DNA of 64,000 nucleotides. Source: Hybos culiciformis (taxonomy: Eukaryota > Arthropoda > Insecta > Diptera > Hybotidae). The stretch is taken from NCBI GenBank assembly GCA_964007475.1, contig OZ023273.1, positions 38,689,525 to 38,753,524 of the forward strand. Reading direction: 5' to 3'. The first letter of the stretch is position 1. The number at the start of each line of letters is the position of its first letter. The position numbers were made by a program, and so were the translations under genes. Positions 11,151 through 23,400 of this stretch are shown here, one piece after another. The notes below the pieces were generated by a model, which made no database searches, was not told the origin of the DNA, and saw only the letters and a list, made by a program, of their open reading frames with translations.

Positions 11151-11213
11151 GTAGCCGAGAGGTAGAGTGGTAGAATGAAATGCTAAAGAACGAGGTTCGA
11201 ATCCCGAAGAAGG
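11151..11213 (+). other. tRNA-like Pol III promoter segment inside the TIR element
   Basis: TAGCCGAGAGG (11152-11162) fits the A-box consensus TRGYNNARNGG, and GGTTCGAATCC (11194-11204) is a perfect B-box, at normal spacing. A cloverleaf is not obvious and A-runs rather than a T terminator follow, so this is probably a tRNA-derived SINE head or relic, not a tRNA gene. Confidence 0.55.
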
Positions 11214-11299
11214 GTTAAGACAAAAAAAAAGCAAAAAAAGCAAAAAAAGAAAAAAAAAGCAAAAAAAGAAAAAAAAAATTAAATAAATTTTTATTTTTT

Positions 11300-11450
11300 T
11301 TTCGACAAAAAAAAAAAAAAAAAATTGCCGTAACTTTAAGTATTAAAAAAAAAAAATAAGTTACGTTAACCGTAACGGTTAAAAAAAAAATAAGTTACGT
11401 TAACCGTAACTGTTAAAAAAAAAAATAAGTTACGGTTGCCGTAACTGTAG
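11300..11450. repeat. Inverted copies of the GTTACGG motif at the right end
   Basis: Four TTGCCGTAAC or GTTAACCGTAAC-type motifs are separated by A-runs. They mirror the left-end array, so most of the element could fold back on itself. Confidence 0.75.
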
Positions 11451-11458
11451 CCACTCCC

Positions 11459-11467
11459 ATATAATAT
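11459..11467. repeat. Target-site duplication, right copy
   Basis: ATATAATAT immediately follows the CTCCC terminus and is identical to 10504-10512. Confidence 0.75.
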
Positions 11468-11819
11468 GTACAATAATATATATGTAATTTACCGACGGAT
11501 CTAAAAAATTGTCACAGCCTACTATTTTTTACGAAGAAAATTAAAAAGATAATCAAAGATTGTCTTCAATTAAAACAACTTCTAAGTAATCACCACCATA
11601 TATAAAAAAAAAGAATTAAATTAATTTTTGCTTAAAATTTATGTAGTAAAGTAGTTTCAACTTTCTAAGCACGAATCCAATGAAATTGAAATTAATCATA
11701 AAATTTAAAATATGTAGTTTATCATACCAGCATGCAGCATGTCTAAAATTTTAGTTACTATAGATAAAATATCCTTGTCGTATCTGAATAGTTATTAGAT
11801 AAATAATAGTACATATATT

Positions 11820-11876
11820 GTAATGTAATTGGATGTAAGCTAAATTATAAAGGAAATAAACAAATAAATAAAAAAA
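11820..11876 (+). repeat. Possible LINE 3' terminus
   Basis: A short segment with TGTAAGCTAAATTATAAAGG followed by AAATAAACAAATAAATAAAA resembles the A/T-rich 3' tails of insect LINEs, including the two LINE copies elsewhere in this window. No coding relic precedes it. Confidence 0.3.
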
Positions 11877-14800
11877 AGCTAATTTTATAAACAGTTGCTA
11901 ATGTTTTGACCAATACTTATTTTCAATAGAACCAATTCATCAAATAGTTGGTTGACTTAGAAAAAATAAAGATGGTCGTTCTTTTCTCAACACCCCACAT
12001 AAACAACTTTTAACTAGTATCCAATGCGATATTTCATTTCTTATTATCTGTCGAAATTCGTTCAATACATCAAAATAATTATTGAAATCGTTTTAAGAAT
12101 CTAGATATAAACACGGGTTATCTAAACTAATTACATCAGATCCCAATTGGTTTTTTCATTTGGTATAAAAAATTGTGGTTGTATTTTGTTTGTCCATCCG
12201 AAATGATCCAAAATTGTAGGTATTTTCAGTTTTTGCATCAAACTTCTACATATATTCTTTTACAAAAAAAATTTTCTCGTTATCAGAAATAAACAAATTA
12301 CCGCATTTAAAAAATATATAATTAGGGTTCGAAAATGTGCATAATTAAAAAATTGTATAAAAAACTGGGAGCAACAAACTTTTTTTATTTTACAATAAAT
12401 AAATTTCATTTTTTACTTCGAGTTAAAAAGGTAATTCATGATTTTAGGAAGTTGAGAGTTATTTTGACAAAAAATTTTAAACTAATACAAATTCGAAATT
12501 AAAAGGCTTTGGAAGAATTTATTTTGAGTAATTCAATTTTAGGTATCAAGAAAAAATAGACATTTCTGAAAAATTAGTTTTTGATCCTTGAAATTATTAT
12601 ACTGATATTTGTGTATGTTACTTTATTATATGACTTTTATCCCAATTAAGCTCATGCTTATTTAAAACTTTTAGTCTTTCTTGGTTGAATAATATAGTAG
12701 CAATAATGGTGACAAATATTCTGATTATAAACTATTTTAAGGTTAGATATAAAACTTCTTTAATTAACTTATAATTTGTGGGCTCGGCTCAATTTTTTCA
12801 TTTTCGATATGGAAATCTTCTTGGTTTAAAACAAAAAACAACAAACATTAGTTCTCGAATATATTCATTACCTACATACATATCACTTATTACTACTTAT
12901 TACTTATTACTATTATTACTTATTACTATTATTACTTATGAAAAAGTTATCTCAACTTTAATCCGAAAAATGTAGAATGAACCGAATTTTATTCATATGC
13001 CTCCTATGAATTCACTAAAATAAAACCCAAAAAACAATCCCCTTCTATATGTCAAAAAGAAAATCTTTTTATTTTTTACTTTCATTTCAATTATTTCTTT
13101 AAATACAATATGTATATGAAAATAATGTACATAGGTATATATTATTTTCTGGTTCCTTTAAAATTATTTTCAGGTAGGTATTCTTACTGACTGACGTATA
13201 TTGTTGTAAACAATTTACGAGGGGGATGAGTATTTTCACCCTTACAAATTTATTATTCTCATACAAATTTTGGCTTATATCAAATCACCTAAAATTTATT
13301 CACATTAAAAATATATATATATATAAAAAAGTAAAAAAAGCAAAAAAATTGATTTGGTTGCAAAAATCCCAAAATTAAGAAAAATGCATCTTTTTAATTT
13401 CCCTTTTTTCTTATTTCTTAAATAATAAATTATCAAAAAAAAATTGCAAAATTTCTTTATCTTTAGGCATAAATTAGGCATATTTTTTTAAATATATTTG
13501 GATATTTTTTCTTACTTTTACAAAGGTTGCAATTATAGTTGTGAAAAAACTTGAGAAGTATTCAAAAATTTAGTTTAGATTGATTCTGAATTTCACTTTT
13601 CGAAATAAAATTTTAACTTTAACAAAGAACGTCGGTCCTGCTTCAATGTGACAAAATATTAAATATTAAAATATAATTTTTTAGTCTCTTTAAAGAATTA
13701 CTTTTGGAAATTAATAATTTTATACATTGAAAAGTATTTACTCTTGTATTTAAAATATTATTATTATTTTTAAAACATTTTTAGTCTTCGTTAATTTTTT
13801 TTCTCTCTTCCCTAGTCAAAAAAAGGATTAATTTCATTTCGTTTGCGATCCTTTTGACCTTTTATTTATGTAAAAAAAATGTTTTTTTTTCTCTCCTTGT
13901 TATATTTTGGTTACCTATGTACATATGTAAAAAAAAATCAGTATTAAAAATGTGAATAAAATCACTTATCACAAAAAAAAATTTTTTTGAACTACTTTTT
14001 TTGTACTTATTAGTAAGTTATTTTCTTGAGATAATTTTTGGGCGTGAGAAATGTCTTGATTTCTTGTTTGTAGGTTTTACGGCTATAAGTACTATGAATT
14101 TTTCTGCATTAATGACTTTGCACACAAGAAAAAATGTATTTGATAAATAAATCTGACAAATTTCATAAATCTAAAATTAAGCGCACCAATTTATATTCTT
14201 TATTAGTAGCTCAAATCGAATTCAATATAATATGAGTACAACATTCTTTACAATACTAATAATTTATGCTAGGTCATACTAGATTATATAAAAAATATAA
14301 TTATTTTTCAAAAATAACACAATGTACATCACAAGCTATGCTTAGTCAGTTAAGCATGTTGTTATGAATTTTGACAGCTTTTGAGAGTTATATATATTGC
14401 AGCCCGAAATATATGATTTAAAGAAGAATAATACCTTGTTCGCACCTAAAAATATTTCCGGAAAAAGTGGAAATTTCCACTTCTAAAAGAAATTAAATTG
14501 TTAGATCCATAACTCATTTTTCATTTCATTTTGGTAATAATTATAATTATTAGTTATAATTTACAATTGAATTGATGCAATTTATAATTGTACAAGAAAT
14601 GTCTATAGATTTGCATTTTTTTTTTTTGAATTTGTCTTAAAAATTTGTACAAAAATTATCATATGGATGCCATATGTATAGACGAAAAAAAAAACACGTA
14701 AAGAAAAAATTCTTTTATAATTACAACTATAATAAAAAGAAATGCATTTTCAAAAGGATATAATTCAGTAAAATCAAGTTACAAATTTACAATTGCAGAT

Positions 14801-15879
14801 TTTGGTTTCAAAAAATATACATGTTCAATTCGTACAGATATGATCTATTTATGCACTTATTTTGTGATTTTTTTATTTATCAATGGGAAAAATGCATTCC
14901 AAAAATATTCCCACAAAATAATTGAAAAATATACATATTTTTTTTTTTTAATGGACTGAAGTAATAAATATAATATTATAATGCTTACTAAAATGCAGTC
15001 AAAATTAAATATGGATATACATTTTTGTAATAATAAGAATAAGAAGACATGGGTAAATATTCTTTATAATAACAAACTAAAATAAAAAAACGCGGATTTG
15101 AAATATAGAAAAAATTTTTTGGTTTAAAAATATAAAATAGCAGCAGCTTGGCTCAGTTGTTTTTAATTTATAGCTCGCTTTGTATCAAAAATGAAAAATA
15201 ATTACAATCTACTCTACGTCTACATATACGTACTTAAAAATAATTACAACTTCAAACTACTAATCCGTTTGAATACCAAAATATGAGCAATCACAGTCAC
15301 TTTTAAATTAGATATAGAGTTGTGAAGAAGCTTTTAAAGGTCTAAATAGTTTTTATATTTATATTAGACGAATGTGTCAAAAGTGGTTGGCGCCGATTGT
15401 TTCCAAGGATTAAGACCCCAGGCTGAAAATGGATTTCCATTACCTGTGTGTTAATAGATGTCGATTGAAGGAGCTTAAAAACAATTTTTAGTTATTCCCG
15501 GTTGTGGCCAGGGATTCGAATTGGGGACGAAAGTATATTTCTGTGAAAATTGGCTTATAAGGAGATTGCAGAAATCTTAAAAAAGAAAATACTTTAAAAT
15601 ATTTTAAATCGAAATTCAAAACATTAAATATAGAAGTCTTAATAAGGTAATAACTGAAATAAAAACAAAGATTCGTATCAAAAAAATATTAAAATGTTTA
15701 AAGATTGCTTTGATCTATTTGGTGAAAATCTACTGTTCATCATTAAAACCTCACTATTGTGTTCATATAATCAATTGGAATATTTTGAAAAAAAAAATAA
15801 TATTTATGAGACATAGCTGTAGCACAGAGACATAGCTGTGGGTTACTGATAGCAGTGCAAGATTAGAAAAAAATAATTG
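11877..15879. other. Long AT-rich stretch without a recognisable gene
   Basis: Contains only low-complexity DNA, a short TTACTATTA-type microsatellite (about 12886-12945) and a diverged, probably minus-strand repeat near 15365-15545 that resembles the dispersed family at 43945, 48650 and 60935. No exon or RNA gene was recognised. Confidence 0.5.
12886..12945. repeat. TTACTATTA microsatellite
   Basis: Irregular tandem runs of ACTTATT and ACTATTATT. A short open frame over it (12778-12975) has no coding features. Confidence 0.7.
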
Positions 15880-17060
15880 CTTTGGAAACAGTGGATCCTG
15901 ATATTTTATTTAAGAAACTAAATAAATATGGAATTTCAGATGAAGAGCTGGAACGGTTTGCTTCATACTTGGGACAACGAACAAAATTTCATGGGAATAT
16001 ATCTGGACGACATTGAGAGTACTTTTGCTTTTAATCTACGTTAATGACATGGAGAAAGCGATTATGATGACAAATTTATTGGTTTTTTTCGATGACCCAT
16101 TGATGTACATATATTATTGGTGAAAAAGTAGAAAAGAAAATTTATGCTGAATTAAAAAAACTTGAGTGAATAGTTTAAGGTAAATACGCTAAAACTAATT
16201 CAAATTCAATTAAAATTATTTATTTAATTAACATTCTGATTTACATTTCTTTTTATAATATAAAAGCACTATAGTCTAAGATATAAGAATAATTTTGATT
16301 CTCAACAGCTAATTAATTACTAATATTTACAACTTGATCAGTGTTTTATTATCATAATCTATGTATCTAGGGGAAAAGGATAAAAACCCCTTTATGAACA
16401 CCTTTGCGCTAAAACTAATTGTTTGGTGATAAATGCTCGACTAATTGGTGGTCTAGAAAATTGATAAAGTAAATATAAACCAGTTTACAAAATTAAATAT
16501 CTTGGTATTATTATTGATAGAAAATTGAATTTTAGATCCCATGTTGATTTTGTACGTAAAAAAATTGAGAAAAAACACTATTACATCCCAATTTCGAATA
16601 TTGCTAATCGATATTATTTATTAGTAACATTGAAAAAAAAAATAGATTACAGAAGCTGTAAAACAAGGGAATGAGAATAATTTTAAAGGTAGTTCGTTTA
16701 TTTCAAAAAACTTTGTATTAAATGCACTGAAATGGCTCAGTGTAAACCAGCGATTACATTTGAATGCGTTAGTCGTGGCCTTCAAAATGAAAAACAACAT
16801 TTAGTTAAGATACCTATGTGATAAACTAAGTAATGTGGGAGATGTGCAGCGGTATTTCCTAAGAAATCGTAGTAATTTTAGATTAATCGGAGTAAGAAAT
16901 GAAGGGACAAAAAACATGCTTATGTATATGGGATTGCGAATATATAATGAATTGCCAGTAGATATAAAAAATGAAAAAAATTACACATATTTAAAAAAAG
17001 TTAATGATATAAATATGTGAAGGATAATTTTTGAATAACTGAGCGAATAAACAAATAAAT
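15880..17060 (+). pseudogene. Relic of a non-LTR retrotransposon reverse transcriptase
   Basis: Conceptual plus-strand translation gives scattered RT fragments: a DPDILFKKLNKYGI-like stretch near 15900, YVNDMEKA followed by a degenerate FFDD at the place of the catalytic YADD near 16040-16100, then KYLGIIIDRKLNFRSHVD near 16500. The last 61-codon frame (16835-17020) has GTKNMLMYMGLRIYNELP, typical of the C-terminus of CR1/L2-type LINE proteins. Many stops and frameshifts separate these blocks. The tail GAATAAACAAATAAATAAAA near 17043-17062 marks the 3' end. It is dead and unrelated in sequence age to the LINE at 22-25 kb. Confidence 0.7.
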
Positions 17061-17283
17061 AAAACTTATATGTTATTTGCAAATTGTAAAGTAAGTAATG
17101 TAAAAAATAGTAAATAAATATTAAAAAATTTCATTTAATTCAAATATTTAAAATTAGAGGAAAGAAAACTTACCCTAAATGAATATTATTTCTTCAATGA
17201 TTTCAAAACATAAAAAATTGAGAGTCGTCTTTGTAAAAAAAAAATATATTGTCATTTAATTCAACATGACATTTTAGCTTAAT

Positions 17284-18659
17284 TTAAATATCTATGATAA
17301 CAAAAACTTCAAAATATTCTTTTTCTGGATGCTGATTAATTTGCATTGCTGAATAAGTGATTGCTTTAACTTCGGTTCCCTGTGGATGTTTTCCTATTTC
17401 GAATGGTTCACCATAACAAACACACTCGATTTCAAAATTACTTAAATCAAATTTTGTTATTTCTAATTTTTTACATATTAAAAATGGTTCAGCCGAAAAT
17501 AAAAATAATAATTCGTCAAGAAAATGAAATAATAAATTATCTACATCATCTCCTTTCGCTTCAATTTTATAACAATTTCTGATTGTTACATACTCCAATT
17601 CGGTCATATAACCAAACATTGCCATTCCACATTGTTCAAAAGATTCTTTTAATGTTGTTCCCCAAGCATGAAGCCTAAAATATTAATATAAAAAAAAACA
17701 AAAAAAAAAAATTAATAGCGTCCACGAATGAATTTTAATCAAATAATGTTTGTCGCAAAGTAAGGCCAACAGTTCAACAAGAATTTCAAAATAAATTCTT
17801 TTTTTATTTTCTATTGTTTTTTACTGAAATATTTGATCTAAGTACGTTAAATAAATATGTATTAGTTTCCACGTTACTAACCACTGATATATTTGACCAA
17901 AATTTATATCAGCTTCTTGAACATTAATCAATAAGTAAAGACCATGGCAATTATATTTAGAGAGTAACAAATTCTCATCCGTATATAAAAGCAATGCCTA
18001 GACTAGAACCTGTTTTCGCTATCGGGCTTTATAAAAATCTCCAATTATGTAGTTAACCTACTTACTGGTATTTTAGGGATCTTTCTTTTTTTTAAATTAG
18101 GTTAATGATTCAGAAGTATTGAAATAAGTATTTCGCGTCGGCGTGCGTTCTTATTTTGCATAAAAAACACTACATAAGCGTTAATATTAATAAATTAGAA
18201 TTAGAAAGGTAGTCCTTTAATTTTTCTTTTAAAAAAATCCTATGGTAATGAATTTCAATTTCAACATTTTATTAAGTGGATCTTATGAAATTTTCTTGCG
18301 AGACCAGCTACATATCGAAATAAATTAAAACCAACAAGTTTTTATTCTTAAAACAGGTATTTAGAACGATAATCCCTGGGCAACTAAGCATAATATACCT
18401 ATTTAGTAGAATAAAATCTTTATATTAAACTTACTGAACATCCGCTGTGTGATCCAAATCTAAAATTAAAAAAAACAAAAAAAAAATTATTTTTTAATTT
18501 ATCTAGAGTGCCGCCTGTGCCTGTGGGTAGGTATAGATCTGTTTACCTACCCCAAATGTGTATATAGAAAACAATATGGGTAAGTAGTTTTACATTGTAC
18601 TTACATTCATATTTTTTATCAGGAAAATAAATTTGATTTCTGCTTAGTTCGACTTCCAT
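17284..18659 (-). CDS. Archease (RtcB tRNA-ligase cofactor), three exons
   Basis: Exons on the minus strand are 18659-18605, 18459-18435 and 17674-17284, joined by GTAAGT donors and TTTAG or TCTAG-like acceptors, giving 156 residues, close to the length of other metazoan archeases. Exon 2 is a 25-nt microexon encoding the core of the family motif LDHTADVQ (residues 20-27). Exon 3 contains LHAWG, QCGMAMFGYMTELEYV, FLDELLF, AEPFLICK, KHPQGTEVKAITYS (122-135) and the C-terminal VIIDI. The acidic residues of DHTAD and the final IIDI are the known metal-binding positions of the family. Archease activates the RTCB ligase by promoting its guanylation, so it serves tRNA splicing and XBP1 mRNA ligation. 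The start is chosen because ATG 18657-18659 begins the family-typical N-terminus. All key residues are present, so the gene looks functional. Confidence 0.93.
18435..18459 (-). other. 25-nt microexon of archease
   Basis: Flanked by an AG acceptor (18460-18461 on the plus strand reads CT) and a GTAAGT donor. It carries the codons for L-D-H-T-A-D-V plus partial codons at both ends; skipping it would shift the frame and remove the metal-binding motif. Confidence 0.85.
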
Positions 18660-19321
18660 TTATTAAAAAAAAAATAAAATATTTCACAACACAATTTTTA
18701 ACAAAATTTATATTTACTTAAAAAAAAATATTAAATTTATTACTCAAGTTATGAAAATAAAAAATTAGAAGAATTGAACTTGAAGAAAAGTCTTTATCAG
18801 CTGTTTATGTTTTTGTTTTCGTTGGTTTATTTTGGTTTTGTTTTTATTATGAATAACCAATGACTTCTCTATATAAAGACTACACATATAAATTTTTATC
18901 TGTCAAATGGTTCGACCAAAATAAATGTACACTGTAGGAAAAAAATTTATTACTTTTTAAAAAAAAAATAAAATTTTATAATATGAAAAATATAAATAAT
19001 TTTAAAAACAGAAATACCTATCATTTACAAAAAAAAAGTAAGATGGTAAACTAATTAAACTTAAAACATAGATTGGCGGCTGTGTTATTTCGATAGTGAA
19101 AGTTCGACAGGCCTAAGTATCAAAAATAATAATAAAAAACTAAAAGCCTTCAAAATGACCAATTATGACTAAAACAACATTTAAACAATGAAAATAAAAT
19201 TTTATTCGAATTCACAAAATTAAGCAGAATTAAACACAAAATCAGAATTAAACACAAAATTAATCAGGTACAACTTATAGAATATCAACAATATTAAAAA
19301 AAAAAAAAACGTAACATTAAA

Positions 19322-19482
19322 AATTGTGTCGATGTTTATCAAACCGCGTCTATTCCATTTTTTTTTTTAAATTTAAAAATAGCAAAAACTGATAGCACAT
19401 TCGAAGACGAATCCAACGATGTATTATACTCATTTTTTTTGAAAAGTGGAATTGACGAGTTTTGATAAACATCGACACAATT
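19322..19482. mobile_element. Small hairpin element with 22-bp inverted ends
   Basis: AATTGTGTCGATGTTTATCA plus AA at 19322-19343 is exactly mirrored at 19461-19482. The 117-bp interior has no coding capacity. It looks like a miniature inverted-repeat element, or a deleted remnant of one. Confidence 0.65.
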
Positions 19483-19956
19483 ATGTTAAGACTAAATGTG
19501 GACAATGAACTTCCATTTAGAAAATTGCACGACTTATTATTATGTTGAATTTTAATTTTTTTTTAATTTTTAAAAATAAGAGGTTTTCTTTCCTTAATTT
19601 GTTTTTGTTTTATTAAATTAGTTTGTTTTTTTTTATTATAAAAGCCTTCGGTAGCATCTCTACAAAAATTTTTTAAAATAATGTTACAAAGTGGTGAAGA
19701 AAGGTAACGTAAAAGCGCTTGAGCTTTCATGCCACAAGTGCAACTTTCCTGAAAATCAATTTCAAACATTTCTGTTTGCAGACTTTGAATTGCAAGTTCG
19801 GCTAATATATTTTTATGGTCCAAATTTAATTCATTTTTTTTCATTCAATCTTTTTTTTTTCGACTGCACGCTTTTTTTTTTCCGTCACTGTAGAAAAAAA
19901 AATTTTTGAGCAGGGGTCCCCCCTATAAAACGGTTTTAAAACACTCTTCTTTTGTA

Positions 19957-20006
19957 TTGCCAAAAATATTACGGATTTTATGCATATTCCGTAATATTTT
20001 TGGCAA
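19957..20006. other. Perfect 19-bp hairpin
   Basis: TTGCCAAAAATATTACGGA (19957-19975) and its reverse complement (19988-20006) are separated by 12 nt. No role is evident. Confidence 0.8.
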
Positions 20007-22193
20007 TTTTTTTTTTACTGAAAAATTATAAAAATATTAATAAAAATTTATACTTACATGACAAATGGATAATCCTTGTTTTTCGTATAAAAAAAAATGA
20101 TTTTTAAAAATAAAAATAAATTTTTCATACAAAAATTTGACTTTTGTATGAAAAGCTTATTCGACCTTAATACATAGACAAATTTGATGTTTCGTCTTTT
20201 ATATAGAGAAGTCAGTGGAATAACGAATGACAGAAAATTTAGTATGGAAATGCATTGGTTGGGAGATTGGGAGTGGGATAAACGAAAATTTAATTTCGAA
20301 AATAGTATGACAAGTTAATTTCGAAATAATATTTTTTTGTTTTTTCATAACCGTTAACATTTTTTACGTTTAAAAAAAGGAAAACAAAAACTGACAAAGC
20401 CAAAATTTAGTTTAGATTGAACAATTTTTAATTTCAAAAATTTAATTAACAAATTTATTAAATTTATCAAAATATTTAATACGCCTCTCTTGTTGTTTCG
20501 TTTCAGACCCGAGTTGATTTTTTTGTTTCCAAGCAAGTATGAAACAACGAGAAAGAGGTGAAATTCTCATATGTGTGCTTCGTACATAATGTATGCTTTA
20601 CAGGAATCTGCATAAAATCATATTTAGAACCAGATGCCCTCAAATAGAAAATTACATAAATAGTGTTGAGCCAACCACCTCGCATAATTTAATATAAAAC
20701 AAAATTAAATTAAAACAAAACTATATTCTTAATATTCGTGGTTATTGGCCAAAACTTATTTTAAAATGTTTTTTGAACCACCTAAAATAATAGCCTATTT
20801 TATTTAAAAAATTAAATATTGATTCAACGTAAACGTTAGTAAAAAAAAAGTTACCCATTTAACAGAATTTGAATATACAAAAAGAGTGTAAACAACCACA
20901 AAAAATAATTTAGGGAGCAGTCTTCAGCTCATCACTGCATGTTTGTAAAATTTATGTTACTTTTTGAAATATAATATTTTGTGAGAAATTACTTTTAAAT
21001 CTAAAATTAGTGAAATAAAAATTATTTATTATTTATTTCACAACATTCATCATAAGAAAATAAAATAATAAAAAGTTATTTTCGAATTTTTCTTCAAGAT
21101 ACTTAGTCTTTGGTAAAAATCAAAATTGTTCATAAATTATGAAGCTGCTAACACGAGGAAAAAATATTGTATCGATTAACATAGTTTGAAAATGAAAATG
21201 ATAATCACTTTTATTTTCTTTACATCACACTTCAGGTATCAGTTATAATTGCATGTTTAAGCTGTTAAAAATTATGAGGAAAATTGATAAAATTTACAAA
21301 ACTACATCATATAGACAAAAATGGTATTTCAACTCTCTTTTTTTTAACATTGTAACATTGTAGGTATTTTTTTTATCACACCAAAAATATTAAATATATA
21401 AAAAAAAATATTCAAACAAACCAGGGCGGTTTACATAGAATACATATCTAAATATTATACACATCGAAAGGCTTTGGGAATATGGTGTGGTGCAGTGCAT
21501 AATAACTATATAATCAAAAAATAATGGACTGAGGACAACATTTACATTGTATATAATTTAATCATTCAAATCTCAATCAAAAAATTTCGAATTATTAATT
21601 AATAATTTAATAATGTATTTTGTTTGTGAAATAATCTCTCTAAATTCTCTGTAGTAAATTTAAATTGTAGAAATCTTTAATAAAGTAAGGAAACTGGAAT
21701 ATAAAACTTGGTTTTTATTTTTATTCTGAAATTTCTTCTTTTTTGTAAGTTTTATAATAATAAAATCATACATGTAGTAGGTACGGTAATTTTTTATTTT
21801 TTTTTTTGTTTTATTTTGTTTTCTTGGCAATTCAGCAGATAACAAATATTACGTACATCTAGGTACATATAAAATTATAACAAATAATAATAAGTATGTA
21901 ACATAAATTATATATTTATTTATTTATTCAACTCAAGACGAGCTAATGTTTAGTTTACAAAATATTCAATATACAATAATAATAATTTACACGAACCTTA
22001 TATATATAACAAAGATTTTACGAAAAATATCACCATTACATTTGAAATAATAAAAAAAACTACCTATATAAACATTACATATATCACAAATAATAAAATT
22101 TTCATCTACAATTTAATAAAATTCAATATAAAATAGTGTTCTAATAAAGAATACAGAGAAAAATCATTTTATTCCCACCGTCAAGACCAATCC

Positions 22194-23400
22194 TCACTCA
22201 TCTAATGAACACAATTTCCTCTTCAATGATGTTTTACCAATATTAAAATCAAAAATGTCCCCACACGCATTAGCCAGACCTAGCATTCTGGACATTGGCT
22301 CCGACCTGCCGTAGGATGTTCGGTGACTCTCCACCAAAAACAAATCAACCCTCCTAAGAGAACGTACCACAACACGAAACTTCACCTTGTTAAGAAGGGA
22401 CGGTGATAAAACAACACCCTGTACGAGCTGATGAACGAAAACAATATCTGAAATTTTCCTTCTCTTCTCCAATGAGTGAAGGCTCAGTAAATTCAGTCTT
22501 TCACCATATGAAAATACTACACCCCGTTCCAACTCTGCAACCATCAAGGGCATGCCCTTTAAAGCGAATGCTGAAAACCTTCTCTGAACGGACTCAATTC
22601 GAGAGATATCAACCGCAAAGTGAGGAGACCATACCTGGCTTGAATATTCCAAAATCGACCGAACCAACGTAATAAATAGTGAGCGAGTGACACCATAATC
22701 ATTGAATTCCTTTGCCCATCTCTTAACAAATCCAGTCATAGAATTTGCCTTCATAGAAATGTTGTTGTAGTGAAATTTAAAATTAAGCTTTGAGTCACAA
22801 TGGACTCCAAGATCTTTGACAACTTGAACTCTTTCAACACTGCAACCATCAATGCTATAATTAAACACTACAGGGCGCAACTTACGATGAAATGAGATAA
22901 TCTGACATTTTTTAGTATTCAATACTAAGTTATTTTGCTTACACCATATATTGAAATTATTCAGTTCTGTCTGTAAGAAGCTACAATCTGACATGTCCGT
23001 AATTAATCTATAAATCTTCATATCATCGGCGTACGCATTAACCTTACACCTGTTCAGAATCAAAGCAACATCATTCACCGCAACAATAAATAAAAGTGGA
23101 CCAAGATGACTTCCCTGGGGAACTCCAGAGGTGGCATAAAAAGGGGTCGAAATTGCAGATCTGAACTGCACTATATAACTACGACCCTCCAGATATTCCT
23201 TAATCCATTTCAAAAAAAATTCTGGGAAGCCAAGACGCTCCAACTTAAATAAAATCAAATCATGGGAGAGAACATCAAAAGCCTTACTAAAGTCAGTGTA
23301 AATGACATCAGTTTGACGTCCTCTCTCCATATTCGAGTACGAGTCAGATACGATCTCCATTAAACTGGTCGTAGTAGACTTGCCCTTCAAGAAGCCGTGT
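22194..23400 (-). pseudogene. LINE ORF2, reverse transcriptase part (frameshifted)
   Basis: 398 codons with the RT signature in order: YTDFSKAFDVLSHDLI (palm motif A, residues about 31-46), SGVPQGSHLGPLLF (88-101), the catalytic YADD (120-123) and KDLGVHCDSKLNF. A typical LINE C-terminal domain follows (VRSILEYSSQVWSPH). The frame links to the upstream endonuclease/RT frame by a one-base shift near 23390-23400, where FLMDF is followed by HGFLKGKST in the other frame. The protein would copy LINE RNA at a nicked target. This copy needs a frameshift to make it in one piece. Confidence 0.9.

Larger units (their letters stand above)
10513..11458. mobile_element. Non-autonomous TIR element with 9-bp target duplication (Mutator-like?)
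   Basis: The ends are inverted repeats beginning GGGAGYGKCTACAGTTACGG, matching over about 30 bp with three differences. A perfect 9-bp direct duplication (ATATAATAT) flanks them; that length is typical of Mutator-like elements. The left 340 bp holds about five units of 63 bp, each with palindromes such as AGTTACGGCAAACGTAACT separated by T-runs. The right end holds inverted versions between A-runs. The middle has a GC-richer block (about 10920-11000) and a tRNA-like segment. There is no transposase frame, so it would depend on enzymes supplied elsewhere. Confidence 0.75.
18660..21910. other. Intergenic AT-rich region upstream of archease
   Basis: Holds two short hairpins (listed separately) and an inverted pair of TGACTTCTCTATATAAA motifs (18861-18877 plus; about 20198-20214 minus), the first of which may lie in the archease promoter region. 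A 93-codon minus frame at 19563-19844 is lysine-rich at its end and matches nothing I know. No exon was recognised. Confidence 0.45.

Noticed and set aside
19563..19844. 93-codon minus-strand frame
   Set aside because: ATG is directly preceded by a stop, the C-terminus is lysine-rich low complexity, and I recognise no family or splice partner.
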